DNA from: a virus | Virus record (IMG/VR): IMGVR_UViG_3300044691_000085 | Span: 1 to 43,663 of that record | Reading direction: 5' to 3' (one strand) | Length of the DNA stretch: 43,663 nt | Shown here: positions 13,478-20,797 of the stretch, in pieces | How positions within the stretch are numbered: the stretch's first letter is position 1 | Layout: each line of letters opens with the position of its first letter | Translations under genes and position numbers: made by a program | The notes under the pieces: generated by a model | What the model saw: the letters and a program-made list of their open reading frames with translations, nothing else | Database searches by the model: none | Told to the model about the DNA's origin: nothing

Positions 13478-13687
13478 ATGAGCGAAGACACAATCGAAAG
13501 GCTTTCTGATGCGTTGATCGAAACCATTAACGATTTCGCGGAAACCAGCCGCCTTACGACCGGCGACGCAATGGGCGCGCTGTTCTCAGTCATGATTTCA
13601 TCCGCGAAAGCCAGTCCGCAATACGATCCTAAGCGGCTCGTCATCGAGGTAAATGAGAAAATCAAAGACGCTGTTGGGCTGCAATAA
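13478..13687 (+). CDS. Small helical hypothetical protein
   Basis: 69 aa, acidic and helical, with an AGGAAGGAG ribosome-binding site ahead of ATG 13478. 'DAMGALFSVMISSAKASPQYDP' is the most distinctive segment. Function unknown. Confidence 0.6.
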   Translation: MSEDTIERLSDALIETINDFAETSRLTTGDAMGALFSVMISSAKASPQYDPKRLVIEVNEKIKDAVGLQ

Positions 13688-13710
13688 CCACAGGAAGGGG
13701 ATATCGGAAA

Positions 13711-13944
13711 ATGACACGTGAAGAAGCGATCAAGATTATTTTTCAGGGGCGGCCGGAATTTTCCAGTCAAGCCGCGGCGGCGGTTGATGCCTACGTCGCC
13801 CTCGGCATGCTCAAGCTTGATGAGCCGAAGAGCCGGGCCGCAAAAATCATGGATGCCTGCAATCTCGCCGGGGTGGGCGTTATCGCGTGGCAGCGTTTGC
13901 TTGTGGGGCTTGAAGATGCCGGCCTGCGTATCGTCGAAAAATAA
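13711..13944 (+). CDS. Small hypothetical protein
   Basis: 77 aa with AGGAAGGGG site. N-terminal 'MTREEAIKIIF' and a helical bundle ending 'WQRLLVGLEDAGLRIVEK'. No family recognised. Confidence 0.6.
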   Translation: MTREEAIKIIFQGRPEFSSQAAAAVDAYVALGMLKLDEPKSRAAKIMDACNLAGVGVIAWQRLLVGLEDAGLRIVEK

Positions 13945-13960
13945 TTCCAACCGAGGGGCA

Positions 13961-14518
13961 ATGAACACGATGGCTAGGACGCGACGCAAGGGAAAACCGT
14001 ACAATCCGGCGGCTGTTCATGACCGGCGCTCGCAGGATCTGTTGCGCGGGGCACAGGTCGGAGCATTGGAGGTTGATGACCCGATGGGGCTGGAACCGGG
14101 GGACAAAATCGTAGTGCTGCGCTCAACCCGAGACGATCCCTTGGCGAGACTTCACGACCGCAAGCAGATCGATGAAGCACAGTACCTTGGCGGCCGGTCA
14201 TTCCAGAACGATTTCGAAACTGCCGAACGCGGCCCGCAGGCAATCGACCCGTCCAAAGAATATGTGGACGGCGGAAGGCTTCCCGAGCCAATCACAGAGG
14301 CGCAGCGGAAGGCGGTCATGCGTTTGAACTTGGCAGAGCGTCGGTTGGGCGCCGACGGGTCCGCGCTCGCCCACAGCGTTCTCATAGCCGGCATGACGGT
14401 TTCTCAAGTGGCGCGGCTGCGGGGTCTGACCGGAGAGCGGTGGGAGAAATACTTCGGCCTGCGATTCCGGGAATGCCTGGATTGCTTGGCTGTGGTTTAC
14501 GGGTTTGCGACCGCTTGA
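13961..14518 (+). CDS. Conserved phage protein, possible late regulator
   Basis: 185 aa. ATG at 13961 follows GAGGGGCA. N-terminal 'RRKGKPYNPAAVHDRRSQDLLRGAQVG', middle 'EPGDKIVVLRSTRDDPLARLHDRKQI', and a C-terminal helix-turn-helix-like stretch 'VLIAGMTVSQVARLRGLTGERWEKYFGLRFRECLDCLAV' that resembles the end of DUF6456 proteins and a sigma-region-4-like fold. As the last gene before a terminator and the packaging genes it is in the usual place of a late activator or antiterminator; that role is inferred. Confidence 0.6.
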   Translation: MNTMARTRRKGKPYNPAAVHDRRSQDLLRGAQVGALEVDDPMGLEPGDKIVVLRSTRDDPLARLHDRKQIDEAQYLGGRSFQNDFETAERGPQAIDPSKEYVDGGRLPEPITEAQRKAVMRLNLAERRLGADGSALAHSVLIAGMTVSQVARLRGLTGERWEKYFGLRFRECLDCLAVVYGFATA

Positions 14519-14572
14519 CAGACCGGTCCGGCAAAGTGTCTGTTTTCGTCATGGTGCAGTGATTTGCACTTT

Positions 14573-14605
14573 AACCGCCGGGAGAAATCCGAGGCGGTTT
14601 TCCGT
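14573..14605 (+). terminator. Terminator between early and late rightward genes
   Basis: AACCGCC (14573-14579) pairs with GGCGGTT (14593-14599), with an inner GGA-GAAA-TCC stem-loop, followed by TTCCGTTT. It follows a short inverted repeat GTGCA...TGCAC at 14555-14570. It would separate replication from late transcription. Confidence 0.7.
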
Positions 14606-14618
14606 TTGAGGACAACCC

Positions 14619-14711
14619 ATGGGCCTCCCGACATTGAACCCGTTCAAATGGGGATGGGCTTGGGTGCGGTTTCATGTCTGGCGCGTTCTGATCATGTATT
14701 TCGGGAGGTGA
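14619..14711 (+). CDS. Tiny Trp-rich peptide
   Basis: 30 aa, ATG at 14619 behind GAGGA. 'FKWGWAWVRFHVW' is strongly aromatic and amphipathic and could bind membrane. Its stop lies inside the very strong ribosome-binding site of the next small frame, so the two are likely coupled. Confidence 0.4.
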   Translation: MGLPTLNPFKWGWAWVRFHVWRVLIMYFGR

Positions 14712-14713
14712 GG

Positions 14714-14806
14714 ATGGAAGGCGAGTTCATGTATGCCATCAGCCATTGGGGTATGTTTCCCGTGAGTTATTATCGGGGTTGGCTTCCGCTTTGTGCGGCT
14801 GGTTAA
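14714..14806 (+). CDS. Tiny peptide behind a near-perfect Shine-Dalgarno
   Basis: 30 aa. GGAGGTGA, an eight-base match to the 16S rRNA tail, lies 5 bases ahead of ATG 14714, so initiation here is very likely. The product is short and aromatic. Another frame of the same stretch is open further and ends at the next ATG; a frameshift relation between them cannot be excluded. Confidence 0.4.
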   Translation: MEGEFMYAISHWGMFPVSYYRGWLPLCAAG

Positions 14807-14811
14807 GCGCG

Positions 14812-14910
14812 ATGAGCGCGGAAATCATCTTCTTATCGTTGGTGGGCGTTTTTATATCTGGAGCCATTATTTGGCTGCTTCGACTAGACGACAATACGTG
14901 TCCTTGGTGA
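14812..14910 (+). CDS. Tiny membrane peptide
   Basis: 32 aa: 'MSAEIIFLSLVGVFISGAII' then a charged tail with one Cys near the end. One transmembrane helix. Weak ribosome-binding site; called because of its start 5 bases after the previous stop and its sharply hydrophobic composition. Confidence 0.4.
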   Translation: MSAEIIFLSLVGVFISGAIIWLLRLDDNTCPW

Positions 14911-14914
14911 CAGC

Positions 14915-15112
14915 ATGAGCGCAACCATTTATCAGTTCGTCCCCAAGCCAAATCCGAACCGCGACAAGGGCATTTGCGAAACAAGTCCGGATTTCATCAT
15001 GGACCCCACGCATTATCCAGATCCGCCGCTGTCAGAATATATTGCCAGCGCTGGTTATCCAACCGACTGCGGCAACGCAATCTGGCCTGGGCCTGAGAAG
15101 GATGGGGCGTGA
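14915..15112 (+). CDS. Small conserved hypothetical protein
   Basis: 65 aa. 'MSATIYQFVPKPNPNRDKG' at the N-terminus is a motif I associate with small phage proteins in Rhizobiales; rest is Pro-rich and polar. Located in the cluster of small genes ahead of terminase. Function unknown. Confidence 0.55.
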   Translation: MSATIYQFVPKPNPNRDKGICETSPDFIMDPTHYPDPPLSEYIASAGYPTDCGNAIWPGPEKDGA

Positions 15113-15243
15113 TGCCGCGTCTGTTCCTGATAACTGATTTGGGGGAGATCGAATTGACGAATGATCTCCATATCCTCCGCAATCTGAACTGGTGCAATCC
15201 TCGCCTGCTTTGGCGTTACCCCTCAAGTCGAGTAAATGGCTAA
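15112..15243 (+). CDS. Small hypothetical protein before small terminase
   Basis: 43 aa. The ATG overlaps the preceding stop (TGATG) and its own stop overlaps the next start by 8 bases. 'ITDLGEIELTNDLHILRNLNW' followed by an Arg-rich end. Real translation is suggested by the overlaps only. Confidence 0.4.
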   Translation: MPRLFLITDLGEIELTNDLHILRNLNWCNPRLLWRYPSSRVNG

Positions 15244-15484
15244 AACTCCAACAGAAATCCGATCTTTGGCGCGGGCACATACCGAAACCGCGATCAATTG
15301 CCTCGCCGGCATCATGAATGAGCGTGAAGCGCCTCATGCGGCCCGTGTAAGCGCCGCTAATAGCCTGCTGGATCGCGGATGGGGCAAGGCAGCTCAGACG
15401 ATCGAGAACGGCGAAGATGGGCCGTTCGAACTGGTCCACAGAATCGAGCGTATGATTGTCAGCCCTCCGGATTCCAACAGCTAA
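15236..15484 (+). CDS. Putative small terminase subunit
   Basis: 82 aa. 'RSLARAHTETAINCLAGIMNEREAPHAARVSAANSLLDRGWGKA' is the conserved helix pair seen in proteins encoded directly before PBSX-type large terminases in alphaproteobacterial phages. It is shorter than most small terminases. The assignment rests on position and this pattern; DNA recognition at pac or cos is inferred. Confidence 0.6.
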   Translation: MAKTPTEIRSLARAHTETAINCLAGIMNEREAPHAARVSAANSLLDRGWGKAAQTIENGEDGPFELVHRIERMIVSPPDSNS

Positions 15485-16742
15485 GGTATTCCAGCCGCTT
15501 CTTGAGCCGGCGCGATACAAAGGAGCATGGGGCGGCCGCGGGTCCGGCAAATCGCATTTCTTCGGCGAGATGGTCTGCGAAGAATGCATGATGGTCCGGT
15601 CAACGCGGGCGGTCTGTATTCGCGAAGTCCAGCGCACTTTGGCACAGTCGTCAAAGCACTTGATCGAGAGCAAGATACGGGAGCTAAATCTACAGCGCGA
15701 GTTCAAGATCTGGAATGACCGGATTGAAACGCCAGGCGACGGCCTGATCATGTTCACGGGCATGCAGGATCATACTGCGGACAGCATCAAATCGCTGGAA
15801 GGTTTTCGGATAGCATGGATCGACGAAGCGCAGACGCTCTCAGCGCGCTCCTTGTCGCTGTTGAGGCCGACTATACGCGCCGAGAACTCGGAATTGTGGG
15901 CGAGCTGGAATCCACGGCGCAAGTCCGACGCGATCGACGACTTTCTGAGGCACAGAAATCCGACTGGTGCCGTTGTAGTCAAAGCGAACTGGCGCGACAA
16001 TCCTTGGTTTCCGAAGGTTCTGGAAGATGAACGCAAGCTTGACATCGAATTATACCCAGACCGTTACGACCACATTTGGGAAGGCGATTACGCCAAGGCT
16101 TTCGAGGGAGCATACTTTGCCGGATTGCTGGCAAGTGCGCGTTCTCAAGGAAGAATTGGGAGAGTCGCTGCTGACCCGTTGCTCCCCCTCCGCGCTTTCA
16201 TCGATATTGGAGGAAGCGGTGCGACTGCGGATGCTTTCACAATCTGGATCGTCCAATGGGTCGGGCAAGAGATACGAATACTCGATTACTACGAGAGCGT
16301 CGGACAAGTCCTAGCGTTTCACGTCAATTGGCTGCGTTCCAAGGGCTATCAGGACGCAATCCTGTATCTTCCCCATGACGGGGTGAACGAAAACAACATC
16401 ACCGGAAAGCGCTACGAAGAGCACCTGAGAGACGCGGGGTTCAAGGTTGAGCCTCCCGTCAAGAACCAGGGCAAGGGCGCCGCGGCGATGCGCATCGAAG
16501 CTGTCCGCCGGCTGGGCTCTCAGATGTGGTGGAACGAAGACACCACGGAATCGGGCCGCGATGCCATTGGATTTTACCACGAACGGAAAGACGAAACCCG
16601 CAATGTTGGTCTCGGTCCTGATCATGATTGGTCGTCGCATGCGGCGGACGCGCTCGGTCTGATGGCTGTGTGCTATGAGGAACCGGGCAGGTTGGCGAAT
16701 TTCAACCGCAAAATCATCTATCCGAGGACCGGCTACGCATGA
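15456..16742 (+). CDS. Terminase large subunit (PBSX-type)
   Basis: 428 aa, normal length. The ATPase half has Walker A GGRGSGKS (residues 26-33) and Walker B IAWIDEAQ (119-126). The RNase H-like nuclease half has Asp250 and Asp259 (FIDIGGSGATADAF), Asp308 (LPHDG) and Asp398 in 'DWSSHAADAL'. The motor packages DNA into the prohead through the portal and cuts it. The frame needs a TTG start at 15456, 29 bases inside the small-terminase gene; no upstream in-frame ATG was found. Its end overlaps the next start by ATGA. Confidence 0.92.
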   Translation: MSALRIPTAKVFQPLLEPARYKGAWGGRGSGKSHFFGEMVCEECMMVRSTRAVCIREVQRTLAQSSKHLIESKIRELNLQREFKIWNDRIETPGDGLIMFTGMQDHTADSIKSLEGFRIAWIDEAQTLSARSLSLLRPTIRAENSELWASWNPRRKSDAIDDFLRHRNPTGAVVVKANWRDNPWFPKVLEDERKLDIELYPDRYDHIWEGDYAKAFEGAYFAGLLASARSQGRIGRVAADPLLPLRAFIDIGGSGATADAFTIWIVQWVGQEIRILDYYESVGQVLAFHVNWLRSKGYQDAILYLPHDGVNENNITGKRYEEHLRDAGFKVEPPVKNQGKGAAAMRIEAVRRLGSQMWWNEDTTESGRDAIGFYHERKDETRNVGLGPDHDWSSHAADALGLMAVCYEEPGRLANFNRKIIYPRTGYA

Positions 16743-17044
16743 TTGATGTGCAGACTGTGATCGTTCAATTGCGCAAGCCTGATGCCTTCTCGCCGGGCCA
16801 CGTCACTACGGGCTATTACGTTGTGCGAGACGGCGCAATCATGATGACGTATGCCGACGGCGAGCCGGTCTACCGCGACCCGGAGAAAACCCTGACTTAC
16901 ACCCACCAGATATGCGAGGGCGATAATGTGCAGGCTATCGCGGGTGTTCTGACCAGACAAGTGCGGCGCGAATTAGCCGGTATTTCGGAAGAGCAGGAAG
17001 CGTTCGCGAGCCCGCTCAATTATCCGAGGGCCGGCGTTGCCTAA
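16739..17044 (+). CDS. Hypothetical protein between terminase and portal
   Basis: 101 aa. 'VTTGYYVVRDGAIMMTYADGEPVY' looks like a small beta domain; C-terminal 'RQVRRELAGISEEQEAF' is helical and ends in a segment resembling the end of the terminase (YPRAG/YPRTG). Coupled by ATGA to terminase. Function unknown. Confidence 0.6.
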   Translation: MIDVQTVIVQLRKPDAFSPGHVTTGYYVVRDGAIMMTYADGEPVYRDPEKTLTYTHQICEGDNVQAIAGVLTRQVRRELAGISEEQEAFASPLNYPRAGVA

Positions 17045-17636
17045 AATATCTACTGACGAACTCAAAGCGCTATTGAGTTCCGAAAAGTCCAACGCCATCG
17101 CGACCATGGACGCCTCCGACATTTCGTCGCAGCGCGAAGACGCGATGGATTATTACCTTGGCGACATGACCAAGGATATGCCGACGCAAGAGGGGCAGTC
17201 CAAGGCGGTCTCAACCGATGTTGCCGATACCGTGCTCGGCATGATGCCGTTCATGATGGATGTGTTCTGTTCATCGGAGGAAGTAGTCCGGTTCAACCCG
17301 GTTGGGCCGGACGACGAAAAGGCCGCGGAGCAGGAATCGGATTACGTCAACCACGTCTTCATGAACCAGAATCCCGGTTTCGTGGTGATGTATGAGTTGA
17401 TCTTTGATGCGCTGCTGGAAAAGCTCGGCGCGGTCAAGGTATGGTGGGATGAGCATGAAGAAGAAGAGAAGGAAACCTATCTCGGGCTTTCCGATGATCA
17501 ATTCGCACAGATCGCGTTCGATGTTCTGCAATCCAATGGAGAGATGAAGATCATCGCGCATACTGTGAACCAGGGCGGCGATGAAACGGATGAGCCGAAG
17601 GACGAAGCGAAAGAGCCGGAAGGGGCGATATCGTGA
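17037..17636 (+). CDS. Portal protein, N-terminal fragment (SU10-type)
   Basis: 199 aa. It matches the start of SU10-like portal proteins: 'REDAMDYYLGDM', 'VSTDVADTVLGMMPFMMDVF', 'DYVNHVFMNQNPGF', 'FDALLEKLGAVKVWWDE'. It stops after the strand 'EMKIIAHTVNQGG' and an acidic tail (DETDEPKDEAKEPEGAIS). The rest of the portal follows in another frame from a GTG that overlaps this stop (GTGA). The break falls in the loop between two strands of the wing region. Either a naturally two-piece portal or a frame break. Confidence 0.85.
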   Translation: MPKISTDELKALLSSEKSNAIATMDASDISSQREDAMDYYLGDMTKDMPTQEGQSKAVSTDVADTVLGMMPFMMDVFCSSEEVVRFNPVGPDDEKAAEQESDYVNHVFMNQNPGFVVMYELIFDALLEKLGAVKVWWDEHEEEEKETYLGLSDDQFAQIAFDVLQSNGEMKIIAHTVNQGGDETDEPKDEAKEPEGAIS

Positions 17637-19333
17637 ACGCCCCTTATCCGCCGCCACAAGGCCAGCCAATCGGAGGGCCGGCAGAGGCCTCGCTTGGCAC
17701 GATACCGCCTCAAGGGCCGGCACAGAACGCTATGGTGCCGCCGCCTTCTCCCGTCACGCACGATGTCACGATCCTCCGTACCAAAAACTATGCACAGGCC
17801 AAGGTCGAAGCCTGCGCGCCTGAAGAGATCGGCTGGGGCCGGAATACCCGGACCATCAAGGACTGCACCTATTTCTTCCACTCCCCGCCGAACCATACTG
17901 AAGGCAGCCTGATCGCGGAGGGGTACGATGAAGTCCAGATCAAGGAATTGCCAACCTATAACTTCGCGTCCAATTCCGAAGAACTCGCGCGGGACACGAT
18001 AGGCGAGGAAAACTTCTCCGCTGAAACCGCCAACCGGACGACGCGGCCTATTCAGGTCACCGAGCATTATATCAAGATGGACTATGAGGGCAACGATAAG
18101 CCCTGCCTGTACAAGGTGACGACCGGCGGGGGACAGAACGAAGTTCTGACCAAGAAAGGCAAGCCCGACGTTGAGGAAGCGGACGTTATCCCGTTCGCTG
18201 TCCTGACCCCCATCCTGCAGCCTCACAGGCTGGTCGGGAGGTCGATTGCCGATCTGGTGATGGATATCCAGCGGATCAATACCGCACTTCTCAGGGGCGT
18301 TCTGGACAACTCCTACATGGTGGCAAATCCCCGCCATGAGGTCGCAGAGGGTGGTGCCAACGCAAATACGCTGGATGATCTGTTGACCGTCCGCCGCAAC
18401 GGCATCGTGCGCGTGAAAGTATCGGGCACGGTTGTCCCGCTTGAAACTCAGTCGATCGTCGGCGAACTGCTCCCCGTCATGACCTATATGGATCAGATCC
18501 GGGAGATGCGCTCGGGCGTGACCCGGACAGGGCAGGGCGTAGACGCCAACGCTCTGCAGAACCAGTCGGCCACCGCGGTCAACCGGGTCTTCACGATGGC
18601 ACAAGCCAAGATGAAGATGATCGCGCGGGTGTTCGCTGAAACCGGCGTCAAGGATTTGTTCTGGCTGTTGCACGCCACGATCCGCAAGCACGGCCAAAAG
18701 GCTGAAACGGTCAGGCTGCGGAACAACTGGACCTCGGTTGATCCGAGGGAGTGGAAAACCCGCAACGACATGACCGTGCAGGTTGGGGTTGGGGATGGTG
18801 GAAAATCCCAGCAGTTCGCACAGGTGCAGGCCATCGGCGCGGCCCAAGAAAAGCTGCTCATGGGCGGCAAGACCAACCTTGTAGGAGATCGGGAGCTTTA
18901 CAATACAGCGGCCGAAATGGCTAGGATCATGGGGCACAAGAACCCGGACAAATTCTTCAACGATCCGAGCGCGCAAAATCCGGACGGCACGCCGAAGTAT
19001 CCCGCGCCTCCTCCTCGGGTTGATCCGAAGGTGCAGGCTGTCCAGGCACAGTCCCAGGCCGATCAGGCGGAAATCGCGCTGAAGGCCCAACTTGACCAGC
19101 AAAAGGCGGCAGACGCAAAAGCCTTGGCAGAGGTTAAGGCCGATTTTGAAGCCAAGCTGAAGCTGCTCGAAGCGCATATCATGCTGGTGCAGGAAGGGCA
19201 GAAAGCCCGCAACAGCCAGCAGGAGCACCACGCCAATATGGCTGAGACCGCATTAGGAATGGTCGCCACGGCTCACGCGCACGATACCAGGATTGAGCAG
19301 ATGAAACATCAGCCGAACAAGTCCGATGCCTGA
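17633..19333 (+). CDS. Portal protein, C-terminal fragment (SU10-type)
   Basis: 566 aa. After a Pro/Gly-rich leader of about 40 residues it continues the portal fold with 'VTILRTKNYAQAKVEACAPEEIGW', the crown/clip core 'GRSIADLVMDIQRINTALLRGVLDN', 'IREMRSGVTRTGQGVDANAL' and a long C-terminal helix rich in Ala, Gln and Lys. The GTG start has AGGGG upstream and overlaps the previous stop. Upstream, the frame is open only back to a stop at 17591-17593, so any indel that fused the halves would lie in 17594-17636. The portal forms the DNA channel at the head vertex. Confidence 0.87.
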   Translation: MNAPYPPPQGQPIGGPAEASLGTIPPQGPAQNAMVPPPSPVTHDVTILRTKNYAQAKVEACAPEEIGWGRNTRTIKDCTYFFHSPPNHTEGSLIAEGYDEVQIKELPTYNFASNSEELARDTIGEENFSAETANRTTRPIQVTEHYIKMDYEGNDKPCLYKVTTGGGQNEVLTKKGKPDVEEADVIPFAVLTPILQPHRLVGRSIADLVMDIQRINTALLRGVLDNSYMVANPRHEVAEGGANANTLDDLLTVRRNGIVRVKVSGTVVPLETQSIVGELLPVMTYMDQIREMRSGVTRTGQGVDANALQNQSATAVNRVFTMAQAKMKMIARVFAETGVKDLFWLLHATIRKHGQKAETVRLRNNWTSVDPREWKTRNDMTVQVGVGDGGKSQQFAQVQAIGAAQEKLLMGGKTNLVGDRELYNTAAEMARIMGHKNPDKFFNDPSAQNPDGTPKYPAPPPRVDPKVQAVQAQSQADQAEIALKAQLDQQKAADAKALAEVKADFEAKLKLLEAHIMLVQEGQKARNSQQEHHANMAETALGMVATAHAHDTRIEQMKHQPNKSDA

Positions 19334-19625
19334 CGAGTTCAAACTTCACCAGATCGCCAAGCGCGCGGATGAGGCGAGGGCTCTCCTTGAAAACCCGTTG
19401 CTCGCGGAATCGTTCGAGAAGCTGAAGCAGACCTACATCGGTCAATTGATGGACACCAACGTCACACAATCCGATTTGCGGGACCGATGCTGGATGGCCG
19501 CCCGCGTGGTCGATGTCGTGAAAGATCATCTAACTGCAATCGTGAATAACGGCGTGGTTGCCAAGAGCGATCTTGACCGTCTTGCACAGGAAGCCCAGCG
19601 CAAAAAGCGCTTTGGCATAGTCTAA
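19326..19625 (+). CDS. Hypothetical head-region protein
   Basis: 99 aa, helical and charged. 'RADEARALLENPLLAESFEKLKQTYIGQLM' and 'RDRCWMAARVVDVVKDHL' are typical of a small protein encoded after SU10-type portals. It overlaps the portal end by 8 bases. Function unknown. Confidence 0.6.
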   Translation: MPDEFKLHQIAKRADEARALLENPLLAESFEKLKQTYIGQLMDTNVTQSDLRDRCWMAARVVDVVKDHLTAIVNNGVVAKSDLDRLAQEAQRKKRFGIV

Positions 19626-19635
19626 AGGAAAATCC

Positions 19636-20778
19636 ATGAGTGATACCGCCAACTGGCAGCTTGCTGGATTGACTTCGCACATCTCGTTGATGCATCGGCC
19701 GTATGGCCCGCGCATCCATTTGAGCGATACAGCAGAGAGCGCGCCAGCGGGAATTGAACCCGCGCCGGTTATCTCGGCTCCAAATCTGGAGGGCGACAGC
19801 TTTTCAGTTGAGGAAGCCTTCGCGTCTTACCAGAACAAGAACAATCCCCCGGCAGATGGCGCGGACGACGCGACCGCCGGCAATGAATTGGCGGAAGCCA
19901 ACCCGGAATCTCCGGAAACGGAGACGACCGCGGAAGACCAGGAGACCGAACCGGCCAAGCCGGCGATCGATCCTCCGAAGTCTTGGACGAAAGACCTGCA
20001 TGACCACTGGGCAACCCTCGACCCCGCTTTACAGGAACACATTGTAACACGGGACAGGGAAGATCAGGCGGCTATCAAGCGATCTTTCAACGAAGCTGCT
20101 GAAGCCCGCAAAGCCGCAGAGGCAGAGCGAGCACAAGCGGAACAGGCGCGTAAAAAGTACGAGGAGAAGCTGCCGCTTCTGGAAAAGAAACTCCAGACGG
20201 TCGGCCCGTTCGCTGATGTCCAGTCCATGGAAGACCTGAGAAAGATGCAGGCGGAAGACCCCTTCCGCTTTCAGCAATATCAGCTCTATCAGTGGGAACA
20301 GCAGGCCGAACAGGCCGAACTGAAAGAAGCGGAAGGCCGAAAGCTGCAAGAGCGGATCGGCAAGCGTGGTGCATACGAGGCGGAGCAGAACAAGCTCCTG
20401 GCTGATTTGGTGCCGGAAATGGCAGATCCAAAGAAGGTCGGCCAAATGCGCGACGATGCCGTGAAGATGCTCGAAAATGACTTTGGGCTGAAAACCGATT
20501 TGCTTCAGCGCTGGATGAACGACGATGTTGGGCACGAGATCCTGTCCAATGCCGGCTTTCAAAAGCTTGTCGCCGATCAGTTGAAGGCCAAGGCCGTCAA
20601 GGCAGCCCCTCCGAAGGCCATCCCAAAACCTGTTCCCGCAGTGGTCAAACCCGGCATTGCCGCTCCTCGCGGAGCACAAGCAGCCGAATCCGTCCAAGCA
20701 TCCCGCAACAAACTCTCCGGCTCCGGCTCGGTAGAAGACGCTTTTGCGCTCTATCAGGCCAAACGGCGCCGGTCCTAA
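19636..20778 (+). CDS. Scaffolding protein
   Basis: 380 aa between portal and capsid genes, acidic N-terminal half, then a long Ala/Glu/Lys/Gln coiled coil (about 150-240) and a basic C-terminus (KRRRS), the usual make-up of a scaffold. A SVEEAFASYQ motif at residues 57-66 recurs as SVEDAFALYQ at 365-374. The first ~55 residues are unusual and overlie a tRNA T-arm-like sequence on the other strand. Start 19636 has an AAAGGA site. Confidence 0.75.
   Translation: MSDTANWQLAGLTSHISLMHRPYGPRIHLSDTAESAPAGIEPAPVISAPNLEGDSFSVEEAFASYQNKNNPPADGADDATAGNELAEANPESPETETTAEDQETEPAKPAIDPPKSWTKDLHDHWATLDPALQEHIVTRDREDQAAIKRSFNEAAEARKAAEAERAQAEQARKKYEEKLPLLEKKLQTVGPFADVQSMEDLRKMQAEDPFRFQQYQLYQWEQQAEQAELKEAEGRKLQERIGKRGAYEAEQNKLLADLVPEMADPKKVGQMRDDAVKMLENDFGLKTDLLQRWMNDDVGHEILSNAGFQKLVADQLKAKAVKAAPPKAIPKPVPAVVKPGIAAPRGAQAAESVQASRNKLSGSGSVEDAFALYQAKRRRS
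19736..19762 (-). other. tRNA T-arm-like sequence inside the scaffold gene
   Basis: On the minus strand GCGGG-TTCAATT-CCCGC forms a perfect T-stem and T-loop, followed by TGGCGC like an acceptor strand. The rest of a tRNA is not convincing: no good anticodon arm and no CCA. On the coding strand it reads 'AGIEPAP', the kind of peptide produced by translating a tRNA in antisense. Possible remnant of a tRNA end. Confidence 0.35.
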
Positions 20779-20797
20779 CCCTTAAAGGACTAAATCG

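Noticed and set aside
14514-14545. Perfect TTGACA at 14514 as a late promoter
   Set aside because: No -10 box is found at 16-18 bases (GTCTGT only) and an intrinsic terminator follows at 14573, so promoter function is not supported without an activator.
15032-15763. 243-aa minus-strand frame opposite the terminase start
   Set aside because: It covers the well-supported small terminase and Walker A region on the plus strand and shows no family features.
17498-19231. 577-aa open frame on the minus strand across the portal gene
   Set aside because: It is rich in Arg, Leu, Gly and His, has no start signal and no recognisable family. It mirrors the high-GC codon pattern of the portal and is a shadow.
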